From CAVQBP01 sp964448105 (GTDB lineage: Bacteria; Bacteroidota; Ignavibacteria; Ignavibacteriales; Ignavibacteriaceae): a DNA stretch of 52,730 nucleotides. The stretch is taken from positions 1 to 52,730 of the forward strand of contig CAYUVK010000024.1 of NCBI GenBank assembly GCA_964448105.1, read 5' to 3'. The notes beneath the pieces are model-generated. The model saw only the letters and a list, made by a program, of their open reading frames with translations. It had not been told where the DNA came from and did not search any database. The translations under genes were made by a program, and so were the position numbers. Of the stretch, positions 9,286 through 18,478 are shown one piece after another (the stretch's first letter is position 1; every line of letters begins with the position of its first letter).

Positions 9286-9855
9286 TTACTTACCGATAAT
9301 TTCCTTTAGTTTTGAATACCATTTATTTCCATATAACCTTATAAGCGATTCTCTGCAAAAATCGATTAAAGTTGATTTATTCTTTTCTCCTTTTTCCAAT
9401 GCCGGTTTACATTCACTAAACTTCTCATATCTTAAAACCTGCCCGCCAAATTTTGAAATCCTAATAGGGAACAGATGACAGGATATAGGTTTTCTAAATT
9501 TTACCTTTCCATCTAAAAAAGCTTTTTCTATTCCACATTTAGCAATATTACCTTCATAATAAACAAAAACACATGCATTGTTATTAATGCTTCGCGTTAA
9601 AAATTCACCACTTTTAACTTCATAAAAACCATTTTCTTCAATTTCATCGACATGTATTTTAGGTAAATATTCCTTAATAATATTTAGAATTTTTCTAATT
9701 TTGACAACTTCTTCTTCTAATAAAGGAGCACCGTATTCGCTTTCTAGTGTACAACAGGCACCCTTACATTTTTCCAGGTCGCATTCAAAATTTACATTAG
9801 AAACTTCCGGGCGAACTAAAATATCTTCAACAGGTATAATATTACTAACAAACAT
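9286..9855 (-). CDS. DUF3109 family cysteine-rich protein
   Basis: A 189-residue cytoplasmic protein with nine cysteines at 25, 30, 34, 35, 95, 107, 126, 149 and 167, in the DUF3109 arrangement (CDLEKCKGACC near the N-terminus, then PISCHLFPIR and SECKPA). The spacing resembles the YkgJ-type CxxxCxxCC clusters thought to bind zinc or an iron-sulfur cluster, but the role of DUF3109 proteins is not known to me. One base separates it from rpoN, so it is the likely first gene of the rpoN operon. It diverges from the carbamate kinase gene across 190 bases that must hold both promoters. I see no clear hairpin or RNA in that gap. Confidence 0.85.
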   Translation of the reverse strand: MFVSNIIPVEDILVRPEVSNVNFECDLEKCKGACCTLESEYGAPLLEEEVVKIRKILNIIKEYLPKIHVDEIEENGFYEVKSGEFLTRSINNNACVFVYYEGNIAKCGIEKAFLDGKVKFRKPISCHLFPIRISKFGGQVLRYEKFSECKPALEKGEKNKSTLIDFCRESLIRLYGNKWYSKLKEIIGK

Positions 9856-10045
9856 TGGAATAATTTTTGTTGTTAAAGATAAAACATAACATTAAAAATT
9901 CCAACACCTCAAGAGGCTTATTAAAGCAAAAAGCATACCATTTTTTACCCCCAAATCTTCTTAAAATCACCAAATTCTATTTTTTGTTGTGTAAAGATTA
10001 CTTAATTTCAGTTTTCGAAAATTTTCTTTCTTTTTATGATCTAAT

Positions 10046-10987
10046 ATGAAACAGTTAGCTGTAGTTGCACTAGGAGGTAATGCTTTATTAAGGGGAAATC
10101 AAACAGGTACCATAAGTCAACAAGAAAAAAATACTTATGAAACTTGTAAAAATTTATTAAGTCTGATAGATAAAGATTTTAATATTGTAGTAACTCATGG
10201 GAACGGACCCCAAGTAGGGAATATTCTTTTAAGGAATGAAGCGGGTTATAATCAATATAAAATTCCTAAAATGCCTCTGGATATATGTGTAGCCGATTCT
10301 CAGGGCGGGATAGGTTATATGATAGAAAGACAAATGAAAAATTTGTTAATTGAAAATGAATTAGAGAAAGATGTAATCTCAATTGTAACTCAGGTAGTTG
10401 TAGATATAAATGATCCGGCATTTAAAGAACCAACCAAACCAATCGGTGCTTTTTATCTGAAAGAAGAAGCTGATTTACTTACAAAAGTAAACAACTGGTT
10501 TTTTAAACAGGATTCAAGAAAGCGCGGCTGGAGAAGAGTGGTCGCTTCACCAAAACCCCTGGAAGTTTTGAATAAAAAAATAATTAAACAATTAGCAGAG
10601 AACGGGAATATAGTAATTGCTGCCGGCGGAGGGGGAGTGCCTGTATATAGAAATAATAATCAGCTATATGGTATTGATGCTGTAATTGATAAAGACCTGG
10701 CTTCTGCATTACTTGCCAAAGAGATAGAAGCTGATAGTTTTTATATCCTTACAGATGTCCCTAAAGTTTACTTGAATTTTGGTAAACCTAACCAGGAAGC
10801 AATTGATAAAATAAATGTTAATGAAATAAAGAAGTATTATAATAACGGAGAGTTTGCTTCCGGAAGTATGGGACCAAAAATACTGGCAGCAATAAATTTT
10901 ATTGAAAGCGGTGGAAAGCAGACTATTATTACAGATGCTTCAGAATTAATATCAAATCGTGATATTGGAACGATAATTACTTCTTAA
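10046..10987 (+). CDS. arcC: Carbamate kinase
   Basis: A 313-residue amino-acid-kinase-fold enzyme that interconverts carbamoyl phosphate + ADP with ATP + carbamate/ammonia. Family blocks are present and in order: ALGGNALL (8-15), THGNGPQVGN (50-59), AAGGGGVPVY (192-201), DKDLASALLA (215-224) and GSMGPKI (273-279). Length is normal. The next gene codes for ornithine carbamoyltransferase, the enzyme that shares carbamoyl phosphate with it, 135 bases on. No arginine deiminase or arginine/ornithine antiporter gene is in the window. The direction of flux, whether citrulline breakdown for ATP or supply of carbamoyl phosphate for arginine synthesis, is therefore open. Confidence 0.96.
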   Translation: MKQLAVVALGGNALLRGNQTGTISQQEKNTYETCKNLLSLIDKDFNIVVTHGNGPQVGNILLRNEAGYNQYKIPKMPLDICVADSQGGIGYMIERQMKNLLIENELEKDVISIVTQVVVDINDPAFKEPTKPIGAFYLKEEADLLTKVNNWFFKQDSRKRGWRRVVASPKPLEVLNKKIIKQLAENGNIVIAAGGGGVPVYRNNNQLYGIDAVIDKDLASALLAKEIEADSFYILTDVPKVYLNFGKPNQEAIDKINVNEIKKYYNNGEFASGSMGPKILAAINFIESGGKQTIITDASELISNRDIGTIITS

Positions 10988-11095
10988 GAGTCTGAAGTAT
11001 GTTTTTGGTTGTTTGTTGTTGGAAATAGTACCTGGCGTTGTAGTTTCAAATTATTTTTAGAAATTTTTATAGAGAATTTATTAAATCTTTTTCAC

Positions 11096-11116
11096 TATAA
11101 TAGTAGTCAAAGGAGA
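11096..11116 (+). promoter_or_regulatory. -10 box and strong ribosome binding site before argF
   Basis: A perfect TATAAT (11096-11101) is followed by AAAGGAGA (11109-11116), 6 bases before the argF ATG. No good -35 hexamer sits at the right distance. The leader would be very short, about 15 bases. The Shine-Dalgarno match is the strongest among the genes near it, and it fixes the start at 11123. Confidence 0.5.
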
Positions 11117-11122
11117 TAAAAA

Positions 11123-12055
11123 ATGGGAATTAATCTAAAAGGGAAGAGTCTTATTTCGATTAACGGTCTTTCCTTGGAAGAAATAAATGAGATACTCAAA
11201 CTGAGCAGTGAATTAAAAGACAAGCTTAAAAAGAATATTCCACATAAGTTGCTGGAAGGAAAAGCTCTTGGGATGATTTTTTCCAAACCATCTACACGAA
11301 CCAGAGTTTCATTTCAAACAGGCATTTACCAACTAGGCGGTTTAGGAATGTATTTTGGTCCTGGAGAATTACAACTAGGAAAAAGTGAATCGATTCATGA
11401 TACAGCAAAAGTCTTGTCAAGATATCTTGAAGGTATAATGATAAGAACATTCTCACATCAAGATGTAATTGACTTAGCTAATTACGGTTCAATCCCTGTT
11501 ATTAATGGATTAACCGATCTGCTTCATCCATGCCAGGTACTTGCCGATTTGTTTACAATCCTTGAAAAGAAAAATAAATTGAAAGGTTTAAAATTGGCTT
11601 ACATTGGCGATGGAAATAATATGGCTCATAGTCTTCTGCACGGATGTTCAAAAGTTGGAATGCATATTTCCATTGCATCCCCCAAAGGATATAAACCAAA
11701 TGAAGAAATTGTTAAGAATGCTGAAAAGAATGCTGCTATTTCAAGAAGTAAAATTTCTATTTTAGAAGACCCGGTTGAAGCTGTTAAAGATGCAGATATT
11801 GTTTATACAGATGTTTGGGCAAGCATGGGACAGGAAGCCGAAGCACAGGAAAGAAAAAAGATTTTTGCAAAATACCAGGTAAATCCAGAATTAATTAAAC
11901 ATGCAAAAGATGATTATATCTTTATGCATTGCCTTCCCGCACACAGGGGGGATGAAGTAGTTAATGAAGTTGCCGATTCTGAAAATTCTGTAATTTTTGA
12001 TGAAGCAGAAAACAGGCTTCATGTACAGAAAGCTATTATGGCTTTACTAATGTAA
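11123..12055 (+). CDS. argF: Ornithine carbamoyltransferase
   Basis: A 310-residue enzyme that makes citrulline from ornithine and carbamoyl phosphate, or the reverse. Carbamoyl-phosphate site: SKPSTRTRVSF (54-64). Other blocks are HPCQVLADL (135-143), DVWASMGQE (230-238, ornithine side) and MHCLPAHRGDE (268-278). The HCLP and SMGxE motifs are those of true ornithine transcarbamylases, so I do not call it an N-succinyl- or N-acetyl-ornithine version, although Bacteroidetes often carry those. Length is normal. The ATG lies 6 bases after a strong AAAGGAGA. It follows arcC, which suggests joint work on carbamoyl phosphate. Confidence 0.95.
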   Translation: MGINLKGKSLISINGLSLEEINEILKLSSELKDKLKKNIPHKLLEGKALGMIFSKPSTRTRVSFQTGIYQLGGLGMYFGPGELQLGKSESIHDTAKVLSRYLEGIMIRTFSHQDVIDLANYGSIPVINGLTDLLHPCQVLADLFTILEKKNKLKGLKLAYIGDGNNMAHSLLHGCSKVGMHISIASPKGYKPNEEIVKNAEKNAAISRSKISILEDPVEAVKDADIVYTDVWASMGQEAEAQERKKIFAKYQVNPELIKHAKDDYIFMHCLPAHRGDEVVNEVADSENSVIFDEAENRLHVQKAIMALLM

Positions 12056-12066
12056 AAAATTATCAA

Positions 12067-12840
12067 TTGGAATTAAAAGATAAGAACATACTGCTGACAG
12101 GGGCTTCAAGCGGGATAGGTTATACGCTTGCCAAAAGCCTTGCAAAAGAAAAATGTAATCTTGCTATACTTGCTAGAAGAATTGAAATACTTGATGATTT
12201 ATCGGAAGAATTAAAAGCTTTTGGCAAAGATATTATTGCCGTTAAATGCGATGTAAGTAAAAAAGAAAACGTAATAGAAGCATTTTCAAAAGTTAAGAAT
12301 CATTTTAACAAAATTGATATTGCAATTTTAAACTCAGGCATTAGTTACCGCAGCGCAGTAAATTCTGATGAAGAAAAGGGTGAACAAGTTATAAATGTTA
12401 ATCTCTTTGGCCTAATATATTGCATTGAAGAATTGATAGATGATTTTAAAAAAAATAATGAGGGAATGATTGTCGGTGTCTCTAGTCTAGCAGACTCAAG
12501 AGGATACCCATTAAGCAGCTATTATTCTGCAAGTAAAGCAGCAGCATCTCATTATCTTGAAAGTTTACGTGTTGAATTAAAACCATACAACATAAAAGTT
12601 ATAACAATTAAGCCGGGTTTTGTAAGAACACCAATGACTGACAAGAATGAATTTTACATGCCTTTTTTAATGGATGTGGAAAAAGCTGCAGATATTATTG
12701 TTAAAGGAATAAAGAAAGGAAAAACAATAATTCAATTTCCTCTTCCAGTAGTTTTAGGCTCAAAATTCCTGAAGATCATGCCTAACAAGCTGTATGATTT
12801 TTTAATGTCAAAACCCCTTCCTTCAAAAAAAAATTATTGA
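12067..12840 (+). CDS. Short-chain dehydrogenase/reductase (SDR)
   Basis: A 257-residue classical SDR oxidoreductase. The NAD(P) fold starts TGASSGIG (11-18), which fits TGxxxGxG. The basic ARR (36-38) after the second strand suggests NADP(H). The catalytic set is Ser139/140, Tyr153 and Lys157 (YSASK). The usual NNAG is replaced by LNSG (88-91). PGFVRTPM (193-200) is the typical segment after strand 6. The start is a TTG, 11 bases after the argF stop; no ATG is available that would keep the dinucleotide motif near the N-terminus. The C-terminus is hydrophobic and basic, as in membrane-associated SDRs of the DltE/YqjQ type. The substrate is unknown. Co-transcription with argF is likely. Confidence 0.88.
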   Translation: MELKDKNILLTGASSGIGYTLAKSLAKEKCNLAILARRIEILDDLSEELKAFGKDIIAVKCDVSKKENVIEAFSKVKNHFNKIDIAILNSGISYRSAVNSDEEKGEQVINVNLFGLIYCIEELIDDFKKNNEGMIVGVSSLADSRGYPLSSYYSASKAAASHYLESLRVELKPYNIKVITIKPGFVRTPMTDKNEFYMPFLMDVEKAADIIVKGIKKGKTIIQFPLPVVLGSKFLKIMPNKLYDFLMSKPLPSKKNY

Positions 12841-13065
12841 TTTTTTAAAATTTTTCTTATATTAAATATAAGACTCTAGACAAAAGGGTAAACAGGGAAT
12901 AAATAGCTTTAGAAATAATCAAAAAGTTATTTCATAAAAGGGAAAATAATTTTTATCCGGTAAAAGGTTAGTCTAAAGCGAATCAAAAAAATCTTTCTTC
13001 ATATTACAGAATAAGTAAAATTACAAATAATTTTCTCACACTATTCATTTAGTCGGAATTCAAGA
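12841..13065. other. Intergenic region before the lamin-tail protein gene
   Basis: 225 AT-rich bases. A low-GC inverted repeat (TCTTATATT/AATATAAGA, 12855-12873) lies just behind the SDR gene and could be a weak terminator, though it has no G+C-rich stem and no clear T-run. I see no coding region, tRNA or strong promoter in the rest. Confidence 0.4.
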
Positions 13066-16000
13066 GTGAGTAAAATCCTTTTAAAAATGGGAAAATTCCT
13101 TCTTTCATTTCTGTTTCTTCCGATAATTATATCTGCTCAAACAGAATCGAATGTTGTGTTGAGTGAGATTATGTTCTTCCCTCAGTCGGGTAATAATGAA
13201 TTTATTGAACTTTATAACATTAGTGAAACCGAAGATGTTGATTTAAACGGGTATAAAATAAAATACCAAACTTCAAAACCTGATATTATTGTATCTGCTG
13301 GAATCGGTACAATTTTGTCGCCTAAGTCTTATGCGGTTATATTCGAAGGAGATTATGATTTGGCTTCGGGAATATATAAAGATATAGTTCCATCAAACGC
13401 ATTAGCTCTTAAAATCGGGGATAATTCATTTGGCTCTTCCGGGATGTCTAATAGTTCGGATCGAACAATATCTTTATTAAATTCTTTGGATGATACCTTA
13501 GAAACTTACATTTACACAGCGGATAACAGCAGTGGAATTTCAGACGAAAAAATAAATTTAAACAAAAATAATTCTCCAGATAATTGGGCAAATTCAATAG
13601 CTTTAAATGGAACACCGGGATTTAATAATTCCGTTATCGTTTTAATGTACGATTTGGCTTTCAGTTCGGTTTCAATTTCTCCATCGATTCCAATTAAAAA
13701 TGATAATGTAAATATTAGTGCAGTAATTAAAAATAAAGGGAATGAAATTGCGGCAAATTATTCTGTCGAATTTTATAATGATTTAAATAGAGATTCGGCC
13801 GGCTCAGTTTCCGAATTATTCTACCAAAGTAATTCTTTAAATTTAAGAGCGGACGATTCGGTAACAGTTACAACACAGCTTCAATCTGTTCAGGATGGAA
13901 AATATAATTTAATTTTGAAAATTGTTTATAATGAAGATGATAATTTAAATAACAATACAAAATATTTTAGTTTCGTTGTTTATCCTCCGGGCAGCAATTA
14001 TAACGATGTTGTAATAAATGAAATTATGTATGCACCTTCAAGCGGGGAACCGGAATGGGTTGAAATATTTAATAAAACCGGTTCATCTATTAACCTAAAA
14101 AGCTGGATATTTTCAGATGCCGGAAATTCAATCAAAATTACAAAGGAAGATAAGTATCTTAATTCCAGTGCTTATTTAGTAATTTCAAAAGATTCATCTA
14201 TTCAAGATTTTTATTCAATTCCTTCGGATATCATAGCAGTAAATTTACCTTCATTAAATAATACCGGTGATGCAGTCGTATTAAAAGATTCGCTTGGAGT
14301 AATAATTGACAGTCTAATTTATTCACCTTCATGGGGAGGAAATCTTAACGGCAAATCTCTCGAAAGAGTATCAATAAATGATAAAAGCACTGGTGAAGAA
14401 AACTGGAAAACCTCCGAGAGTAAGTTTAAAGCAACTCCAGGAATAATTAATTCCGTATCGCAAAAGATTTATGATCTAACAATTAAAATTAATAAAACGA
14501 AAAATGAATATGTCATAGTTGGAGAAACTTTTCAGATTAATTTGAAAATAAAAAATATTGGATTAAACCGATCTTCAAATTATATTTTAAAAGTTTTTAA
14601 TGACGTTAACAAAGATTCAATTCCTCAAGTTAACGAGTTATTTAACCAGCTAAGCGGTAACCCTTTAAACTCAAATGACAGTTCATTAATAAAAATTGAT
14701 ATTCAGAATATTTCTGAAGGAAAAAATTATTTTATCCTTTCAATTGAAGCAGAAAATGATGATGATCTTGAAAATAATATTGCATTTGCACAAGTAACCG
14801 GTGTTAAAATTAATGAGATTAGAAATGATATTGTAATAAATGAGATTATGTATGCACCATCAAACAGTGAACCTGAATGGATTGAACTATACAATCGAAG
14901 TAATAAAGTAATTAATTTAAAAAATTATTCTTTTGCTGATGATAAAGACACTATAAAAGTAATAGATCATTTTATTGTTATAAATCCGGGTGAATATTTT
15001 ATTGTTTCCGATGACAGCTCCATCAAGAATTTTTATAATATTCAATCGAAATACTCGGTAAAGAATTTTCCATCTTTAAACAATAATAGTGATAAAATAA
15101 TTCTGCTTGATTCAATTAAACGGGTAATTGATTCTGTTGAATATTATTCCTTATGGGGTGGAAATAACGGTAAATCTTTAGAAAGAATTGATCCGGGAAA
15201 ATTTTCTACCGATTCCTCAAATTGGAAAACATGTAAAGATAAAATGCCCGGTACGCCGGGAAGAATTAATTCTGTAACTCAAAAGAATTTTGACATACTC
15301 GCTTCTGAAATTATCTTCTCACCTCAATTCCCGGTGCCAAATGATAATGTAAAGATTTCTACTAAAATCATAAACATTGGGAAAAGTGATGCCATATTTA
15401 AAATAAAACTGTTTGAAGATACAAACCTGGATTCAATACCGGATATTTTAATTAATACATCGGATAATTTTAATTTGGCTTCAGGAGATTCAATAATTAT
15501 TCAAATTAATTATGTAATTAATAATTTAAAAACTAAGATGGGATTTTTTGTAGTTGCAGTTTATATGCCAGATCAGGATACTTCCAATAATTCGATTTAC
15601 TCAATAATCAAACCTGGATACCCTGAAAGATCGGTTATTATAAATGAAATTATGTATAACCCCTCCGGCGGCGAGCCGGAATGGATTGAACTTTTTAATA
15701 CTACAGACAATACTATTAATTTAAATGGCTGGTTTATCTCGGATATCGTTACAACCCCAGCAATTTCACAAATTAAAAATGATCATTTTATACCACCCAA
15801 ATCATATATAATTATAGCAAGGGATTCATCCATATTTAATTATCATCGGGTAATAACTTCTGAAATAATAACCATAAATTTACCGGTGCTAAATAATGAT
15901 GCAGATGGTGTTGTTTTAAGAGATGATAGAAAGTTTACAATTGATTCGGTTTTTTATAATAAAGATTACGGTGGTAAAACGGGCCATTCGATTGAAAAAA

Positions 16001-17751
16001 TTTCTTTTGAAGCTGCTTCAAACCTTGCTTCCAATTGGGGGAACTCAACCGATATTGAATTAAGTACCCCGGGAAGAATTAATAGCATCAAACCCAAAAC
16101 TTATGATCTATCTATATCCGATTTATCATTCATTCCTAGATTCCCAATTCCCGGGGATAATGTTTTCTTATCAGCAAAAATAAAAAACAATGGAACTGCA
16201 ACTGCTTCATTTTCCGTAAATTTTTATTTCGATTCGAATTCTGATAATCATGCGGATCAACTATTAAGTGCAGAATCTAACATTAATTTAAACTCGCAGG
16301 ATTCGATTTATATAACTTCATCAGAATCTATCAATAATGTATTAGATAAAATTTTAACTGCGGCAAAAATTAATTATCAAAATGATGAAGATACACTTAA
16401 TAATTATTTTGAAAAGTTTATAGAACCGGGAATAAAACAAGGTACCGTTTTAATAAATGAAGTTATGTACGCACCTTCCAAAGATGAATCTGAATGGATA
16501 GAAATTGTAAATGTTTCAAATGATACTCTCAATTTAATAAATTGGATGATTGGTGATTTATTACCATTGCCTTCAAAGTATTATATTTCAACTGAAGACT
16601 TTGTTGTCAGTCCGGGCGAATATTTTGTAATTGTACACGATATATCATTTTATAATTCTCATCCGGATTTTGATAGGAAAATTAAATTTGTAAACTTCGG
16701 AACTCTTGGAAATTCAGAAGATGGAATTATTATATATGATTTCCGTGAGGGGATAATTGATAGTCTAAAATATCAATCTACATGGGGCGGTACTAAAGGC
16801 TATTCACTGGAAAGAATTTCATTAGAGAGACCTACTAACGACAGTACAAATTGGTCTACTTCTTTAAGTGAAAATAAAAGTACACCCGGAAAAGAAAATT
16901 CACTCCTTAACATTTCTGAATATAAAAGAAATGATTTGTTAATAAACGAAATTATGTTCGACCCGGAAGTGAACAATAGTGAATTTATTGAATTTTACAA
17001 TTGCAGCAATTCCTTTATAAATATTGGCGGTTGGAAGGTGGAAGATGGTAGAGGAAATTTCTATAAATTATCAGATGTTAGTTTTATGGTTTCTCCCAAT
17101 AGTCTCTTTGTACTATCAGCAGATTCTCAAATCTTTAATAATTATGATTTATCCAATTTTCAGAATATAATTGTTTTAAATACCGGAAGTTTAGGATTAT
17201 CAAAGGATGAAACAATAATTCTTAAAGATATGAAGGGGAACATAATTGATTCAATTTCCTATAGCGAAAAATGGCACAACAAAAATTTTTCATCTACAAA
17301 AAATATTTCGCTCGAAAGAATCAATCCAGAATTAGATGGAAATAATTTAATGAATTGGAATAGTTCAGTAAGCCCACGCGGTGCAACACCCGGAAAAATC
17401 AATAGTATCTATAGTGAAAATAGAAAGACTGAAGAAAAGATTTCAGTATCGCCAAATCCATTTTCTCCTGATAATGACGGCTTTGAAGATTATACTATAA
17501 TTAATTATAACCTAACCCAAAATACTTCCCAGGTAAGAATAAAAATATATGATAACAGGGGAAGACTTTTAAGAACTCTTTTGAACAATCAACCAAGTGG
17601 TTCAAAAGGCTCAGTTGTTTTTAACGGTCTGGAAGAAGATGGAACTCCATTTAGAATGGGAATTTATATAGTTTTTCTGGAAGCTTTAAATGAAACATCA
17701 GGCGTTTCAGAAACTTTAAAAACAGTTGTAGTTATTGCCAGGAAACTATAG
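13066..17751 (+). CDS. Giant secreted protein with six lamin-tail domains alternating with CARDB-like domains
   Basis: A 1561-residue exported protein with a signal peptide ending near IISAQ. It carries six copies of the lamin-tail (LTD) opening motif, consensus (V/I)INEIMYxPSxxEPEWIELxN, beginning near residues 28, 315, 588, 856, 1127 and 1290. Between the first five copies lie four Ig-like CARDB-type modules (near 195, 467, 742, 1010), each opening with a 'YDL...' or 'FDI...' strand. The unit is thus about 270 residues, with the last two LTDs adjacent. The C-terminus (about 1460-1561, SPNPFSPDNDGFEDY...) is a FlgD-Ig / gliding-type module, a common end of type IX-secreted proteins. Cell-surface or matrix adhesion is inferred. 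The start is GTG at 13066; an in-frame ATG at 13087 also leaves a good signal peptide and may be the true start. Confidence 0.88.
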   Translation: MSKILLKMGKFLLSFLFLPIIISAQTESNVVLSEIMFFPQSGNNEFIELYNISETEDVDLNGYKIKYQTSKPDIIVSAGIGTILSPKSYAVIFEGDYDLASGIYKDIVPSNALALKIGDNSFGSSGMSNSSDRTISLLNSLDDTLETYIYTADNSSGISDEKINLNKNNSPDNWANSIALNGTPGFNNSVIVLMYDLAFSSVSISPSIPIKNDNVNISAVIKNKGNEIAANYSVEFYNDLNRDSAGSVSELFYQSNSLNLRADDSVTVTTQLQSVQDGKYNLILKIVYNEDDNLNNNTKYFSFVVYPPGSNYNDVVINEIMYAPSSGEPEWVEIFNKTGSSINLKSWIFSDAGNSIKITKEDKYLNSSAYLVISKDSSIQDFYSIPSDIIAVNLPSLNNTGDAVVLKDSLGVIIDSLIYSPSWGGNLNGKSLERVSINDKSTGEENWKTSESKFKATPGIINSVSQKIYDLTIKINKTKNEYVIVGETFQINLKIKNIGLNRSSNYILKVFNDVNKDSIPQVNELFNQLSGNPLNSNDSSLIKIDIQNISEGKNYFILSIEAENDDDLENNIAFAQVTGVKINEIRNDIVINEIMYAPSNSEPEWIELYNRSNKVINLKNYSFADDKDTIKVIDHFIVINPGEYFIVSDDSSIKNFYNIQSKYSVKNFPSLNNNSDKIILLDSIKRVIDSVEYYSLWGGNNGKSLERIDPGKFSTDSSNWKTCKDKMPGTPGRINSVTQKNFDILASEIIFSPQFPVPNDNVKISTKIINIGKSDAIFKIKLFEDTNLDSIPDILINTSDNFNLASGDSIIIQINYVINNLKTKMGFFVVAVYMPDQDTSNNSIYSIIKPGYPERSVIINEIMYNPSGGEPEWIELFNTTDNTINLNGWFISDIVTTPAISQIKNDHFIPPKSYIIIARDSSIFNYHRVITSEIITINLPVLNNDADGVVLRDDRKFTIDSVFYNKDYGGKTGHSIEKISFEAASNLASNWGNSTDIELSTPGRINSIKPKTYDLSISDLSFIPRFPIPGDNVFLSAKIKNNGTATASFSVNFYFDSNSDNHADQLLSAESNINLNSQDSIYITSSESINNVLDKILTAAKINYQNDEDTLNNYFEKFIEPGIKQGTVLINEVMYAPSKDESEWIEIVNVSNDTLNLINWMIGDLLPLPSKYYISTEDFVVSPGEYFVIVHDISFYNSHPDFDRKIKFVNFGTLGNSEDGIIIYDFREGIIDSLKYQSTWGGTKGYSLERISLERPTNDSTNWSTSLSENKSTPGKENSLLNISEYKRNDLLINEIMFDPEVNNSEFIEFYNCSNSFINIGGWKVEDGRGNFYKLSDVSFMVSPNSLFVLSADSQIFNNYDLSNFQNIIVLNTGSLGLSKDETIILKDMKGNIIDSISYSEKWHNKNFSSTKNISLERINPELDGNNLMNWNSSVSPRGATPGKINSIYSENRKTEEKISVSPNPFSPDNDGFEDYTIINYNLTQNTSQVRIKIYDNRGRLLRTLLNNQPSGSKGSVVFNGLEEDGTPFRMGIYIVFLEALNETSGVSETLKTVVVIARKL

Positions 17752-17796
17752 AAAAGCTATTCAATCCATATGTTTCTTAAAGCGCAACGGGATTAA

Positions 17797-18357
17797 TTAA
17801 TATATCCAGGGAAGTAATCTCCAAGTATTATTGCAATAAGTTTGATAATCATTTTCAAATGCATCGTTCAAGGCTTTTTCTTCAATCTGAATTCGATTGA
17901 TAAGAGCAAATGTAATAGGAATAATAATTACAACGATTGATATGAAATTACATAAACATAATCCTAGAAAAGATATCAGCATACCTAAATAAGAAGGATG
18001 ACGTATATATTTGTAAAAACCGGTTTGAATAATAATATGATCTGTATGTATTGCAACATTAACGGTAAAATATCGACGAAGAGTCAGTATGGACAACCAG
18101 CGAATTATAAGGCCCAATACTATAAGTAAAAAGCCGCTTAACAGAAGCGCAAAGTGGTTAACATAGATATTTCCATACTCTGTAAAAGAAATAAAAATTC
18201 CTGCAGCAATCGAAATATAGATTACTAGATTTAATCTTTTAATAGAACCTAAATCTTTATCTTGACTATCTTTTTTAGAACGGCGCAGGATCAGCATTAG
18301 AATTTCGGATACAATCCAGAAAATACAGACAATCCAAAATAAATTACTTATTTCCAT
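17797..18357 (-). CDS. Isoprenylcysteine carboxyl methyltransferase (ICMT) family protein
   Basis: A 186-residue membrane protein with about five hydrophobic helices. It has the family's C-terminal signature GFYKYIRHPSYLG, then EEKALNDAFENDYQTYCNNTWRLLPWIY, where RHP and EE make the S-adenosylmethionine pocket in characterised relatives. The substrate is unknown; bacterial members are not known to act on prenylated proteins. It converges with the lamin-tail gene (45 bases between stops, no clear hairpin). It differs clearly from the other family member at 7207-7845, so this is not a recent duplication. Confidence 0.82.
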   Translation of the reverse strand: MEISNLFWIVCIFWIVSEILMLILRRSKKDSQDKDLGSIKRLNLVIYISIAAGIFISFTEYGNIYVNHFALLLSGFLLIVLGLIIRWLSILTLRRYFTVNVAIHTDHIIIQTGFYKYIRHPSYLGMLISFLGLCLCNFISIVVIIIPITFALINRIQIEEKALNDAFENDYQTYCNNTWRLLPWIY

Positions 18358-18427
18358 TTTACTAACCTTTTATTACCGAACACAGAGCAGAAGATTTCTC
18401 CAATTTTACAATAAGATTTTAATTCTT

Positions 18428-18469
18428 AATCCGGTTTAATCCGTCTCATCCGTTAAATCAGCGTTCCAT
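18428..18469. repeat. Short intergenic repeat of ATCCG units at about 10-base spacing
   Basis: Four related units, AATCCG (18428), AATCCG (18438), CATCCG (18447) and the decayed AATCAGCG (18456), recur every 9-10 bases, followed by TTCC. The element lies just behind the GH3 gene, between it and the ICMT gene. The 10-base period is seen directly. From memory, similar ATCCG-rich non-coding repeats are scattered in many unrelated bacterial genomes; this was not checked. Confidence 0.5.
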
Positions 18470-18478
18470 TGTTTTTTC

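Noticed and set aside
13066..17751. Long internal repeats as a CRISPR or DNA satellite
   Set aside because: The repeats are in frame, about 810 bases long and encode recurring protein domains, so they are protein repeats.
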